Positions 15,265 through 23,944 of a stretch of 30,433 nt of DNA are shown piece after piece; within the stretch, counting starts at the first letter, position 1; every line of letters begins with the position of its first letter. A program made the translations under genes and the position numbers. The DNA is from a virus: positions 1-30,433 of the IMG/VR virus record IMGVR_UViG_3300009164_000232. One strand, 5' to 3'. The notes under the pieces were generated by a model. That model saw only the letters and a list, made by a program, of their open reading frames with translations, did not search any database and was not told the DNA's origin.

Positions 15265-15632
15265 TATCGTGAATCCTTCATTGAAATAGTTCCTCGCCAG
15301 TTTGTGCCATTGTCGTAAGTAATAAATGTAATAACATCAATTCCAGTTCCAGAGGTTAGCGATGGTGCGGTTGCAGCTGGATACTTTGCATTTGCAAAAG
15401 TTATTGTAAATGCTCCTCCACCTTGAAGTTGTAGTGAAAATGAAACAACTCCAGTGGATGGTGTATTTATAATAGTAAATGTTGTGTTTCCTGTAACGGT
15501 GCATGTAAAATCATTTGATGCGGATAGATCTAAATTAACTGCCCCTGACCTAGATCCTAAATCAAGTCTTCCAGTTTTATAAGTATTAAGGGACCCTACT
15601 TGATCTCCAATAACATCGCTTAGTAGTGCCAT
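15264..15632 (-). CDS. Beta-sandwich tail-fibre-associated protein of cassette A (122 aa)
   Basis: A single domain with LDLGSRSGAVNLDLS, TFTIINTPSTGVVSFSLQLQ, AFTITFANAKYP and VITFITYDNGTNWRGTISM, the same strand order as the 148-aa protein of cassette B. The start chosen is the ATG at 15632 (MALLSDVIGD). It overlaps the stop of the 221-aa gene as TAATG and has GGAGAG 7 nt upstream. An in-frame ATG five codons further upstream (15647) would put the ribosome site inside the gene, so it is less likely. It ends with TAATG overlap to the next gene. Probably a virion fibre component. Confidence 0.8.
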   Translation of the reverse strand: MALLSDVIGDQVGSLNTYKTGRLDLGSRSGAVNLDLSASNDFTCTVTGNTTFTIINTPSTGVVSFSLQLQGGGAFTITFANAKYPAATAPSLTSGTGIDVITFITYDNGTNWRGTISMKDSR

Positions 15633-16297
15633 TACATTACTCTCCATCCTTGAGCTGTATTTGAAAAGACTAGAGTTGCAGCTTTGCTTTTTACGTTAAA
15701 GACTAAGTCTTCAGCTACGCCTGCTATTAGGCTTCCGTTTCTTGCAATTGTAAAGTTAGTTGTTTGTGAAGTTCCCGCTGAATCAACAACAACTACTGTA
15801 TCTCCAATTGAGGGTGCGGCTGGTAGTGTTACTACAAGGCCTGCTGCTGGTGTTACAAGAAGTCTATCTCCTCTAACTGCTGTATATGAAGAAGTTATAT
15901 TTGTCCAAGTATTTGGAATTTTTCCAGCAACTAGTGATGATAAACCTGTAACTGTTGAAGATAAAGCAGATATCTGTCCACCTGCTGTATTAACGTAGTT
16001 TTCAGTTGCATAAATTCTTGTTTCATAACTTGCTGAAGTATTTTCAAGTGCTGTTATTCTAGCACCATTAGTTGAGTTATTAATTGTTGATATAGCAGCA
16101 TTTGTTGCTGTTGTGATTGCAGCAAGTCTTTCGGTTGTAAGTGACAAAATATCATTTACCCCCATAGACTGTGCTAGGGTATCTAGAGCAGAAGCCAGTA
16201 GTACTAGGTCATTTGCATCTAGTGTTGTAGATGCTAATGCGCTTACTTTTGTTTTAAACAATTCAACTTGCGTTGATAGTGTTGAATAATCTGGCAT
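15632..16297 (-). CDS. Fibre stalk protein opening adhesin cassette A (221 aa)
   Basis: The first 60 residues (MPDYSTLSTQVELFKTKVSAL, DLVLLASALDTLAQ, GVNDILSL) match the 110-aa protein of cassette B and look like a helical attachment domain. About residues 60-130 are Ala/Ser/Thr/Asn-rich with heptad-like spacing (coiled shaft). About 135-221 form a beta domain with YTAVRGDRLLVTPAAGLVV and DTVVVVDSAG, ending WRVM, similar to the C-terminal domain of the 511-aa fibre. Attachment helix plus shaft plus beta head suggests a trimeric fibre. The ribosome site is AGGAGA. The cassette B homologue lacks the beta domain. Confidence 0.82.
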   Translation of the reverse strand: MPDYSTLSTQVELFKTKVSALASTTLDANDLVLLASALDTLAQSMGVNDILSLTTERLAAITTATNAAISTINNSTNGARITALENTSASYETRIYATENYVNTAGGQISALSSTVTGLSSLVAGKIPNTWTNITSSYTAVRGDRLLVTPAAGLVVTLPAAPSIGDTVVVVDSAGTSQTTNFTIARNGSLIAGVAEDLVFNVKSKAATLVFSNTAQGWRVM

Positions 16298-16305
16298 TTT
16301 TTCTC

Positions 16306-19300
16306 CTAAGCCTGTGCTTCAGTCCAAGAAACTCTAGCAAGAATATTTGCGGCTCCTGAGCCAAGGTTTGTTGCTGTAATTGTTAAAATGTCTGGCCCAT
16401 TGGGGAATGATGGGTTTGTCTGAGATCCGTTTCCATTAAGAATTGAGTTTGAAAGATCTCGAACCTTTTTAGCATCAAAGTGTGTAACTGAGTAGTTTGT
16501 ACCACCAGAGTTTTCAGTGTAGAATGCAAAGATTCTATCTCCACCAGTAACTGTATTTGTAGGTGATGTAACTGGAGCTCCAGTTCCTCTAACTCCTGTA
16601 CCGTCATGGTAAATTACCTGTGCGAGGGAACCTGAACCAACTCTTACTGCTTCCCATTCTGTAGGAATAACAACACCGTTCATTGTTGCTGGATTTAGAA
16701 TTCCTTCAATAATAAACTGTCCTTGTGAAAGAACGCCAACTGAGTCAAGTTTCATCTGCATGCGGTTTGCTAATTCACGAAGACCAAAGTTTCTTGCTAG
16801 ACCATTATCTACTGATGGTGCTAGTCTAATAGAAACAAGCGGACGTGGTGTAGGTGTGCTTCCAAATGTCTGAACTGCAGTACCGTTAGGGTTAATTGCA
16901 GAAACTGCTTCATCTGCACCTGCTAAAGCATATGTAAATGATGTTGGAGCAACAGATGTAATATTAAATGTACCATTATATCTACTTGAACCTTGAGTTC
17001 TTGGTGTTCCAGTTATTGCTTGGAATCCAATATTTGCATTAACCTTGCTAAAAGAAAATGTTGTAGCACTTGGAACAAGTGAAACTGTATACGTTCCATT
17101 GAATACGGTATCTACACCAGTAATTGTAATTGATTGACCTACTGTATATAGGTGTGCTGTTCCTGTTGTAATTGTTGCAATATTATTTGTAAGCTGTTTA
17201 AATGTAGGTGTATAAATATCATTTACACCAGATATAGTTACGTTTGTTCCAGCTGCGAGTGTGTGAGTACCTGATGTTGTCATTGTTGCAACACCTGATG
17301 ATGCTTGGCGGTTTGTCAGTGTTGCTGAAATTGTTCCAGATCCACCAACTTGAAGATACTTCTGCATACCAGCAACAAAGATAAATGATTTATCATCATT
17401 AAATCCACCATCCATAATTACAGATGATCCCCAGTGTGACATAACTGGAGCACAGTTTTGAGAAATTGTTTGTACTGAAACTTGTGCTGTTCCAGATCCT
17501 CCAGGTATTGTTGAGTCTGGAACAAAGTTTGCCTGAATAGATGTTCCAAATAGATTCATTGACTGTCCACCATAAACTAGTGGTTGAGCTACTCTTCTTA
17601 CAATGTTTACAGCTGTTGCTTGAATTGTTGGATTATATGCACCAATTGATGTATACTCACAAATTTCAAAGTTAGCTCCATCTGCAATTCTTAAATATCC
17701 TCTTGATGGCCAGAAACTCACGTCATTAACATAAATTACTGTATCTTGAGGGAATAGTGTTGATCCACTTAGTCCTGATCCGCCTGAAATTAATTTTGCA
17801 GAGTTTAGTGGCTCATTAATTGTTTCATATCTTGCTGGCAAGTTACCTGATCGCATATATGCGGCGGTATTAATATTATTTTGAACCATCTTGTGGCACC
17901 ACATAATATTACCGTCAGTACCTCTTAATCCAAATCTAATTGTTCCTGCTCCATACCATGAATAATCAATGAATGTCATTTGCATCTTTGCTATGTCTAA
18001 AGTATATCCTGAAGGACCTGATCCATCTACTGTGTCAATATTCCATTGTGATTGTGGAATTTTTTGAATTTGTGTTTTAAGATAAGGTGATCCAGTAATG
18101 CTTGGTCCTCTATATGCTGGAGCAATATTTAAAGATATATCAGAGTTAATTTGAATAACTCTATATGATTGTCCTCTAATTACAATTAGATCTCCAACAA
18201 GAAGTTGCTTTCTAAATCTAGTATCTACTCCAGTTATAACATTTGAATATTGTGTTGCTGTAATCTTTCCAAATAGTTCTTTGTTTGAGAATCGTCTTAC
18301 TGCATACAATGTTGATCCATCATATTCAAAATAAAAACCATTTTGATCATCGTATAGACCTGCTCTTGTTGCAGAGCCCTTCCATTGATATGCTGTTACG
18401 AATGAGTTAACTCCACCTGGCAATTGATCAATTGCGCTAATAGCAGATGTAAATGTTTTTTGTACTGTAATTGTGTTTGAATCTGGCACTGAATTAATAG
18501 TGAACAAACCATTATAAGGATTATATGCTCCTACTACTTCAATTCCTTCAATTTTAATTGTTGCGCCTGCTTGCAAGTTGTGATCTTGCAAAACACGAAT
18601 TGTAATTGTATTTGACCCAATTGCCGTACTTGATGATGCAATATAAGATATATCAAATGAAGGAGTAAATTTTGTTCCTGTTGAGAATGTAATTGACTTA
18701 CCTGACTGATACCTAAAGTATTGACGTGTTTGTCTTAGTGTTTGTGTTCCACATACGTTGTTTCCAGTTGATAGGATAACTCCGCCATCAAATGGTCTAT
18801 GCTCTACATACCCTTCTGGCTTGCAATAAAGACCAATTCCGAGTGTGCTAATAGCTCCTACTGGAATTTGACCCTGTGTAATAAATGAAAATGAATTTGG
18901 TGTTGTAACTCTATCAATTAAAAAGCTTCCATTAATTGTGCTTCCTGAAGGAGCTGAAATTAATATTGGTGTTCCTGGATAAAGTCCGTGAGGGTTTGTA
19001 GTAACAACGTCAACTCTTGAAAGAGCTGCTCCATCTGATGTTGCAGCCCAGGTATTTAGAGCGCCTGTGATTCCACCTGGGATATGAGCATTATCAAATA
19101 TTCCTCCACCATAAAGTGTTGTTAATGTTCCATCTTGAACGTTAGTTAAGTTTGGTACACTTCCTTTAGAAACAAATGAGAATGAAGTTGAGTCAATGAC
19201 TGTAATAAGAAATGTTCCGTCTGTTAATGCATTTGTAGACTCATTAACGCTTACAACATCTCCATTATTTAATCCGTGTGAGGTTGCAGTTGTTACAATA

Positions 19301-19803
19301 ATTCTTGATCTTGGCGTTCCTCCTGCTGAAATGATGCTTGTTACATCTAATGAGTTTCCACCTGTATTTCTTGAAAAGAATGTTGGATAGTTGTTTTGTA
19401 GAGAGAGTGATTCCCACTTAGATCCTTGTACACCATATTCAAAGTCGGTGTCAATCAAAGATTGTGGATTAGAAGTCTTAAATTTTCCAACTGCATCTGT
19501 TTGATCTGGGGCTGGTGAATATGTCTCAGATGGCTCATCAACCATGATTTGAAGTTTATCTGTTGATGCCATTGATGCAGTATTATATTCAAGAACTAAT
19601 ACAGTTGATGGGTCATTTTGACTAGAGCTTAGAGAGTGGCTTACTAGACCAATTGAAGGGTCTGAAAAATTGTAGATTATTTTATTCTGGGTGACATTTG
19701 TGATCAAAAGAAGATTGTGTCTTAAGACTACTCTTGGAATTGTGATAGTAGATGTTGCTGGGGAAAATATAATCCCTTGGTCGTTAATTGCTCTTCTTGC
19801 CAT
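16306..19803 (-). CDS. Large tail-associated structural protein (1165 aa)
   Basis: The largest protein here. Near residue 117 it has LIDTDFEYGVQGSKWESLSL. Around residues 365-665 it has QYFRYQSGKSITFSTGTKF, WNIDTVDGSGPSGYTLDIAK, FIDYSWYGAGTIRFGLRGTDG and SGNLPARYE. These resemble a conserved virion protein of T4-like cyanophages and related aquatic phages, probably a tail or baseplate-associated component. Repeated beta modules of about 45-50 residues with 'VTT..HGLxxGDxVxI..G....NGTFxIxxVxxxxSFxF' occur near residues 168-212 and 264-308, a looser one at 399-450, and two or three more between about 825 and 950. No signal peptide or membrane segment is seen. AAGGGAGA precedes the start by 9 nt. 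Length and repeats suggest an extended fibrous protein; precise position in the virion is unknown. Confidence 0.78.
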   Translation of the reverse strand: MARRAINDQGIIFSPATSTITIPRVVLRHNLLLITNVTQNKIIYNFSDPSIGLVSHSLSSSQNDPSTVLVLEYNTASMASTDKLQIMVDEPSETYSPAPDQTDAVGKFKTSNPQSLIDTDFEYGVQGSKWESLSLQNNYPTFFSRNTGGNSLDVTSIISAGGTPRSRIIVTTATSHGLNNGDVVSVNESTNALTDGTFLITVIDSTSFSFVSKGSVPNLTNVQDGTLTTLYGGGIFDNAHIPGGITGALNTWAATSDGAALSRVDVVTTNPHGLYPGTPILISAPSGSTINGSFLIDRVTTPNSFSFITQGQIPVGAISTLGIGLYCKPEGYVEHRPFDGGVILSTGNNVCGTQTLRQTRQYFRYQSGKSITFSTGTKFTPSFDISYIASSSTAIGSNTITIRVLQDHNLQAGATIKIEGIEVVGAYNPYNGLFTINSVPDSNTITVQKTFTSAISAIDQLPGGVNSFVTAYQWKGSATRAGLYDDQNGFYFEYDGSTLYAVRRFSNKELFGKITATQYSNVITGVDTRFRKQLLVGDLIVIRGQSYRVIQINSDISLNIAPAYRGPSITGSPYLKTQIQKIPQSQWNIDTVDGSGPSGYTLDIAKMQMTFIDYSWYGAGTIRFGLRGTDGNIMWCHKMVQNNINTAAYMRSGNLPARYETINEPLNSAKLISGGSGLSGSTLFPQDTVIYVNDVSFWPSRGYLRIADGANFEICEYTSIGAYNPTIQATAVNIVRRVAQPLVYGGQSMNLFGTSIQANFVPDSTIPGGSGTAQVSVQTISQNCAPVMSHWGSSVIMDGGFNDDKSFIFVAGMQKYLQVGGSGTISATLTNRQASSGVATMTTSGTHTLAAGTNVTISGVNDIYTPTFKQLTNNIATITTGTAHLYTVGQSITITGVDTVFNGTYTVSLVPSATTFSFSKVNANIGFQAITGTPRTQGSSRYNGTFNITSVAPTSFTYALAGADEAVSAINPNGTAVQTFGSTPTPRPLVSIRLAPSVDNGLARNFGLRELANRMQMKLDSVGVLSQGQFIIEGILNPATMNGVVIPTEWEAVRVGSGSLAQVIYHDGTGVRGTGAPVTSPTNTVTGGDRIFAFYTENSGGTNYSVTHFDAKKVRDLSNSILNGNGSQTNPSFPNGPDILTITATNLGSGAANILARVSWTEAQA

Positions 19804-19818
19804 ATTGGTTAGTCTCCC

Positions 19819-20436
19819 TTAGAAAATAAAACTTGTTGCCATAATTGTACCATTTATCTGTGCCAAAGATGATGTTAGCGCATATTTTGGATAATAAATA
19901 CCTAGATTAAGTAGTGAATCTAATTCATAGGCTGAAACTCTTCTTTCAATATCCGCAACTACTACATCTCCAATTGGTCCCGTTGGACCGACTGGTCCCT
20001 GGACTCCTGCTGGACCTTGAATACCTTGTGGTCCTCTTACGTTACCTTGTAATACCCATGTTGTTGTTGAAGCACTGTAAATATAATAATCTCCAGTACT
20101 TAAATTTATAAAATTATCGCCTTCAATTAAATTTGTTAATCCTGCATTTTGTGGAACTGATTGTGCTGTATATGTCTTTGAACCTCTTGTGCCAGCAACA
20201 CCTGCTGGGCCTGTAACTGATGCACCCCGTGGAATTGAAAAGTTAAAAACAGCATTTGTTGCTGTACCTGAATTTGTTACTGTTGCGTTTGCACCTGATG
20301 CAACTGATGTTACTGTTCCTATGGATACGGCTGCGGCAGTTCCTGCTGGGCCTGTCGGACCAGTTGCTCCAGTTGGGCCAGGTCGTGATCCTGCAACGAC
20401 TACCCACTCAGTTCCGTTATAGCGTTTTAATGACAT
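19819..20436 (-). CDS. Collagen-like tail protein (205 aa)
   Basis: It contains two Gly-X-Y stretches: GPTGATGPTGPAG near residues 20-32 and GPQGIQGPAGVQGPVGPTGP near 136-155. A spacer with NFSIPRGASVTGPAGVAG adds a third short one. Collagen-like triple helices are common rigid shafts in phage fibres. The middle part (TYTAQSVPQNAG, INLSTGDYYIYSASTTTWVLQGNV) is beta-rich, like phage 'G-D-Y-Y-x-(Y)' connector domains. The N-terminus MSLKRYNGTEWVVVAGS matches short fibre-connector motifs. The C-terminal ~45 residues carry a helix and YYPKYALTSSLAQINGTI. The start has GGAGAGG 9 nt upstream. Trimeric by analogy; receptor role not shown. Confidence 0.85.
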   Translation of the reverse strand: MSLKRYNGTEWVVVAGSRPGPTGATGPTGPAGTAAAVSIGTVTSVASGANATVTNSGTATNAVFNFSIPRGASVTGPAGVAGTRGSKTYTAQSVPQNAGLTNLIEGDNFINLSTGDYYIYSASTTTWVLQGNVRGPQGIQGPAGVQGPVGPTGPIGDVVVADIERRVSAYELDSLLNLGIYYPKYALTSSLAQINGTIMATSFIF

Positions 20437-20475
20437 ATTTGATTACCTCTCCACTATTATACAACATATCTTTTA
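20437..20475 (-). promoter_or_regulatory. Candidate promoter of the collagen-like / 1165-aa / cassette A block
   Basis: TATAAT at 20461-20456 on the minus strand is 19 nt before the ATG at 20436, with the ribosome site GGAGAGG within the predicted leader. This is the same geometry as before the cassette B stalk gene. No good -35 box was found. Chance occurrence in an AT-rich gap is possible. Confidence 0.4.
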
Positions 20476-22743
20476 TTAAACCCCAGCCCAAATCAGCGCT
20501 TCTGCATCAAAGGTTGGGAATATCTTTATCCATTGTCCTGCTGCTGCAACATATAAAGAGGCTTCTGAGGATATGTATGCTATCATTCCGCCGTGCAAAG
20601 CCGCTGATGGCAGGCTATCAAAATTTGTTATTTGTGCAGCATTATTTTTAAACAAATCAGAATAAGTTATTTCGCCTTCTTCTGTTGTTAAATCTAACCA
20701 AAATTCTGTTTGCAAAGGATTTGGCGGTGTTGTTGAAGATAAAATAGATTGACCACTTGTATCATCTAAATCTACCCAAAAATCTCCCTCTATTGCTGAA
20801 TAAGATGGGGGCTCGTTATCTGAATAAATTAAAGGAAGATCGGGATCATCTGTATCTATCCATAAAGTATCAGAACCATAAGTTCCTTCAGCTGGAGGAT
20901 TAGGTCCTGCAAATATAAATTCAGTGGAGCCTGCATCATCGTCAACATCTATCCACAAATCTCCTGCAGATGTAGCACCACCTGGTGGAGCAATTAAACC
21001 AACAAAAAATGTACTTGGTGGAACAGATGTATCAGTTGGGACTAGCGTTAGTCCTCCGCCTCCGCCAGATCCCTGTATGTCTTGCCACAAAAGGCCATCC
21101 CAAACTTTTAATTTATCTAAAATAGTATTGTAATAAATTTGACCATGTACTGGTGTTAATGGAGCGGCATTAAGACCAATAATAATACCATTAGTAAAAG
21201 TATTTTTAGATGTCCAAGTATTGGTTGTAGACAAAGATAAGTCTGTTGCTACATACTCCCAAGTTGAGCTTAAAGCATTCCAAACCTTTAAAGATCTTGT
21301 ATTTCCACTTCTGTACTCGTCTGTATCAAACCAAAATTGGCCATCTATTGGGCTTGTAGGGGCAGTAGAAGACATTTTAGCTGTAGATGGAGGAATGTAT
21401 GCCTCTAGGATCATTTTATTTGCTACATCGTCATAGGTTACAGAAATATTAGGGTTTGTTCCATGTGCAAATAATGGTCCAATGGCATCTTGAACTTGTT
21501 CTTGAGTTAATTGAGCAACCGCTGTAAAATTAATTTTTCCTGTAGCATCATCATATGTTGCAGTTAAATTTGTATGAGTTCCAGATGTTATGAGTCCTGC
21601 TGCTACATCTTGAATTTTTTCATCTATATCCAACTGAGTTAATGGGACTTTTCCACTTTCATCCAGTGTTGCAATTCCATCTGGTTGACCTACTTCTGAT
21701 ACGGGAACATATTTAGTATCACTTGTATTACCTAGAGCTGCAATTGCTCCATCTGTATATGATTTTGAAGCTTGTGTGGCACCTGTTTTTGCTGTTTGAA
21801 CAAAAGCGGTGGTAGCAATTGTTGTTGAGTTATCTGTTGAAGATTGAGTTGGAGCTGTTGGAAGTCCAGTAAAAACTGGTGAGGCTAAAGGAGCTTTTAA
21901 AGAAAGAGCAGTTGTTATTGTTGAAGCAAAGTTAGAATCATTTCCTAAAGCTAATGCAATCTCATTAAGTGTATTTAAAACTTCTGGGGCTGAAGCAACC
22001 AAATTAGATACTGCTGTATTGACATAAGATTGGGTAGCTATTGAATTAGTATCAACAGAAATTGTTATTGTATTTAACTCATCGTTGTAAGCTTTAGTTA
22101 TTCCCGTTCCTGCCGTCAAAGCGGTAGCAACTGCGTCAACTGCTTCTTCATCGGCATATGTAGCAGTAAGATTTAGCGTATTAGCTGTATCATTATATGA
22201 GACAGATATTCTAGTATGTGTTCCATCTGTTATTAGTTTTGCAGCCTGATCTTGAATTCTTTCATCTATATCAAGTTGGGATTGCGGAACAAATCCATTT
22301 ACCAGTGTAGCAATAACTGTTGTATCTACTGATAAAGTTATGGTATTTGCAACATCATTATAAACTTTTGTAATACCTGTGCCCGCCGTTAAAGATGTGG
22401 CAATTGCATCCATGACTTCTTCATCATCATATGTAGCGGTTAAGCTCAATGAGTTAGCGACATCATCATAGGCAACAGTTATATTCCCGTGGGTTCCTGC
22501 GGCCAATGCGGCGGCAATTGTATCTTGCGCCATCTCGTTGGTATAAATTTTAGATATTAAATCTCGAACTTTATAATCTATGGTTGCTGTATTTGTAGAA
22601 TTATCAACACCAAGTTTAGCCTCTAGGGCTTCAATTGCATCATTAGCATTTGAATGTTGAGCGGCATGAGATACAAGCTGAACCGAATCAGTGCCTGTTG
22701 GATTTAGCAGTTGATCTAGTGTCGTAGGGAATGTAGTTGCCAT
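20476..22743 (-). CDS. Long repeat-rich tail fibre (755 aa)
   Basis: The N-terminus (LDQLLNPTGTDSVQL, HAAQHSNANDAIEALEAKLG, residues 9-45) is the classical phage fibre attachment segment 'HA..H...NdAIeALE.k.G'. Two near-identical modules of about 90 residues follow (about 83-140 and 172-231): GTH-, YDDVANSL, DAIATSLTAGTGITK, YNDVANTITLSVD; weaker copies occur near 387 and 427. PTAPTQSSTDNSTTIATTAFV (295-315) is the lambda Stf-type fibre repeat. GQIYYNT and LKVWDG units lie around 470-555. From about 575 a Gly-rich hinge (GSGGGGG) is followed by four acidic 'DLWIDVDD/DTLWIDTDD/DFWVDLDD' units. The C-terminus is a small beta domain. The ATG lacks a ribosome site, but TATAAT lies 7 nt upstream. 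Strong fibre assignment; receptor unknown. Confidence 0.88.
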   Translation of the reverse strand: MATTFPTTLDQLLNPTGTDSVQLVSHAAQHSNANDAIEALEAKLGVDNSTNTATIDYKVRDLISKIYTNEMAQDTIAAALAAGTHGNITVAYDDVANSLSLTATYDDEEVMDAIATSLTAGTGITKVYNDVANTITLSVDTTVIATLVNGFVPQSQLDIDERIQDQAAKLITDGTHTRISVSYNDTANTLNLTATYADEEAVDAVATALTAGTGITKAYNDELNTITISVDTNSIATQSYVNTAVSNLVASAPEVLNTLNEIALALGNDSNFASTITTALSLKAPLASPVFTGLPTAPTQSSTDNSTTIATTAFVQTAKTGATQASKSYTDGAIAALGNTSDTKYVPVSEVGQPDGIATLDESGKVPLTQLDIDEKIQDVAAGLITSGTHTNLTATYDDATGKINFTAVAQLTQEQVQDAIGPLFAHGTNPNISVTYDDVANKMILEAYIPPSTAKMSSTAPTSPIDGQFWFDTDEYRSGNTRSLKVWNALSSTWEYVATDLSLSTTNTWTSKNTFTNGIIIGLNAAPLTPVHGQIYYNTILDKLKVWDGLLWQDIQGSGGGGGLTLVPTDTSVPPSTFFVGLIAPPGGATSAGDLWIDVDDDAGSTEFIFAGPNPPAEGTYGSDTLWIDTDDPDLPLIYSDNEPPSYSAIEGDFWVDLDDTSGQSILSSTTPPNPLQTEFWLDLTTEEGEITYSDLFKNNAAQITNFDSLPSAALHGGMIAYISSEASLYVAAAGQWIKIFPTFDAEALIWAGV

Positions 22744-22789
22744 ATGTTATATTATACCCCTTGGTGGATTATTATCCTTTTATTTTTAG
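22744..22789 (-). promoter_or_regulatory. Candidate leaderless promoter of the 755-aa fibre
   Basis: GGGGTATAAT with the box at 22756-22751 on the minus strand; the ATG at 22743 follows after 7 nt, and no ribosome site lies in the predicted leader. The gap also contains a small GGAT/ATCC hairpin at 22766-22777. No convincing -35 element was found. The same GGGGTATAAT core occurs at the hairpin end near 9905-9896. Confidence 0.45.
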
Positions 22790-23020
22790 TTACTCAGAAA
22801 CCACTTCAATAGCGTCCCATTTGCCAATTGGGCATGAAGCATGTGGAAGCTTTGTTTTTGCTGCCATAAAACATCCACATTTTTTGCAGGTTTTTGTTGT
22901 TTGAATAAGTTCTGGACAGGCTTTACAAATATCATATCTTTCAAGAGCAATTTCAATTGGAACTCTAGTCTTTGTAAGAAACATATCCCATGGTCTTGCT
23001 TTCTTTGGTTCTTCAGACAT
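22790..23020 (-). CDS. Small Cys-rich zinc-binding-type phage protein (76 aa)
   Basis: Six cysteines in a compact pattern: C32-x2-C35, C45-x2-C48-x-C50 and C63, within ICKACPELIQ, CKKCGCFMAAKTKLP and SCPIGKW. This 'CxxC...CxxCGCfM..KtKl...CPxGKW' signature is common in short proteins of aquatic T4-like phages and is probably a zinc ribbon. A folding, scaffold or nucleic-acid role is possible; none is established. The start codon overlaps the stop of the 222-aa gene (TAATG). It closes the duplicated gene-pair block. Confidence 0.82.
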   Translation of the reverse strand: MSEEPKKARPWDMFLTKTRVPIEIALERYDICKACPELIQTTKTCKKCGCFMAAKTKLPHASCPIGKWDAIEVVSE

Positions 23021-23688
23021 TATTCATAATCCTTTCTTTGCCAAAATTTTCTTTTATACATAGCTCCTGGTTGAGAGTCCCATCTCCAAAAATCTTTATA
23101 AAAATATGTATTTTGATCATCAACGGATAGTTTCCAAGGCTCTCTTTTAATTGGAATAATTTGAACCAAGGGGGTGCCTGCTGGGATTAAACCGCTAAAA
23201 TCTTTTTTCATAAAAAACGGAAAATTAATAATTACTGGATGAACATCTGCATCTACTATTCCAGTTAGGCTGTAGAAAGGTAGATCTGTTCTATTTAAAG
23301 GATGTGTTATTAAAAGACTGTATCCTTTTGGTGCTTTTAAATGCCATTGATTTGTCCATTTAAATGGATGAGGAATTAAATTTTTATCAATTTGCATTTC
23401 TTCTGTTTGAAAATCCATGTGCTGACTTATGGCGTTATCATAGTTTGCATTTTCTAAAAATCTTCCTGATTTCTCATCAAACATAAAATCAACATCCGTT
23501 ACAATAACATATCCTGCCGTAAAAGCATCTAAAATTGGGATACATCTTTTTATAGACATTTCTCCCTCAACAAGAGCAGGAATTGTTTTAAACCAACTTG
23601 GAATTAAAGACTTTGCTGTTTTAGGTGGAGTAAAATCAATATACCTATTCGCTGTCTGAGCTTTGAGAATCTTCTTCTTGGGTCTCAT
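23020..23688 (-). CDS. Conserved phage protein, second duplicate, with dUTPase-like sequence pattern (222 aa)
   Basis: Paralogue of the 232-aa protein just upstream. Shared features are SLIPSW/QWxK near residue 28, CIPILDAFTAGYVIVTDVD, the block GYSLLITHPLNRTDLPFYSLTGIVDAD (about residues 120-146), INFPFFMKKDFSG and GTPLVQIIPIKREPW. The order 'G-I-V-D-x-D...GTP-x-V-Q-I-x-P' recalls dUTPase/dCTP deaminase motifs, so a related jelly-roll fold is possible. The catalytic set is not clearly complete, and the family may be one of the DUFs of unknown function (DUF6065 comes to mind, unconfirmed). No membrane segment is seen. The start overlaps the 99-aa gene by 44 bases, behind an AGGAGAG site; the first 15 residues are Lys-rich and may be a start artefact, but no later Met fits. 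Confidence 0.75.
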   Translation of the reverse strand: MRPKKKILKAQTANRYIDFTPPKTAKSLIPSWFKTIPALVEGEMSIKRCIPILDAFTAGYVIVTDVDFMFDEKSGRFLENANYDNAISQHMDFQTEEMQIDKNLIPHPFKWTNQWHLKAPKGYSLLITHPLNRTDLPFYSLTGIVDADVHPVIINFPFFMKKDFSGLIPAGTPLVQIIPIKREPWKLSVDDQNTYFYKDFWRWDSQPGAMYKRKFWQRKDYE

Positions 23689-23944
23689 TAGTTATAAACT
23701 CTCCTGTTTCTTCTATGTAGTTCCAGCCAATTTTAACAAAGTAATCTTTTTCTGTTAAGTCTATAATCTTGGGCTCACTTGTTAAAATAGCCATTAATCT
23801 TTCTTCTGTTCTCATAATGTCCACAACTTCGTCGTCAATAACTAGGGCAAGAGTAAATATTTTATTACCTTCATGGTATTCCTTGGGTTGCTTAAAAGCA
23901 TTGCCTTTAGGACTTCTTTTATTAATTTTTTTTCTTTTAAACAT
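23645..23944 (-). CDS. Hypothetical protein, second duplicate of a small partner gene (99 aa)
   Basis: A Lys-rich N-terminus (MFKRKKINKRSPKGNAFKQP), then LALVIDDEVVDIMRTEERLMAIL and SEPKIIDL. The latter matches FAIVVDGVVQQIMDVN...AALWILNPEVVRCNDL of the 70-aa protein upstream of the other duplicate. It ends in an acidic/serine tail (TQEEDSQSSDSE). The order small protein then ~225-aa protein is repeated twice (70/232, 99/222), so the pair probably works together. It starts one base upstream of the 232-aa stop; the ribosome site is weak. Function unknown. Confidence 0.75.
   Translation of the reverse strand: MFKRKKINKRSPKGNAFKQPKEYHEGNKIFTLALVIDDEVVDIMRTEERLMAILTSEPKIIDLTEKDYFVKIGWNYIEETGEFITNETQEEDSQSSDSE

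Noticed and set aside
20256-20651. Plus-strand leucine-rich 131-codon frame that looks like a membrane protein
   Set aside because: It is the reverse complement of collagen-like and Ala/Thr/Ser/Gly-rich coding sequence, which reads as Leu-rich; it crosses the promoter gap and two genes.
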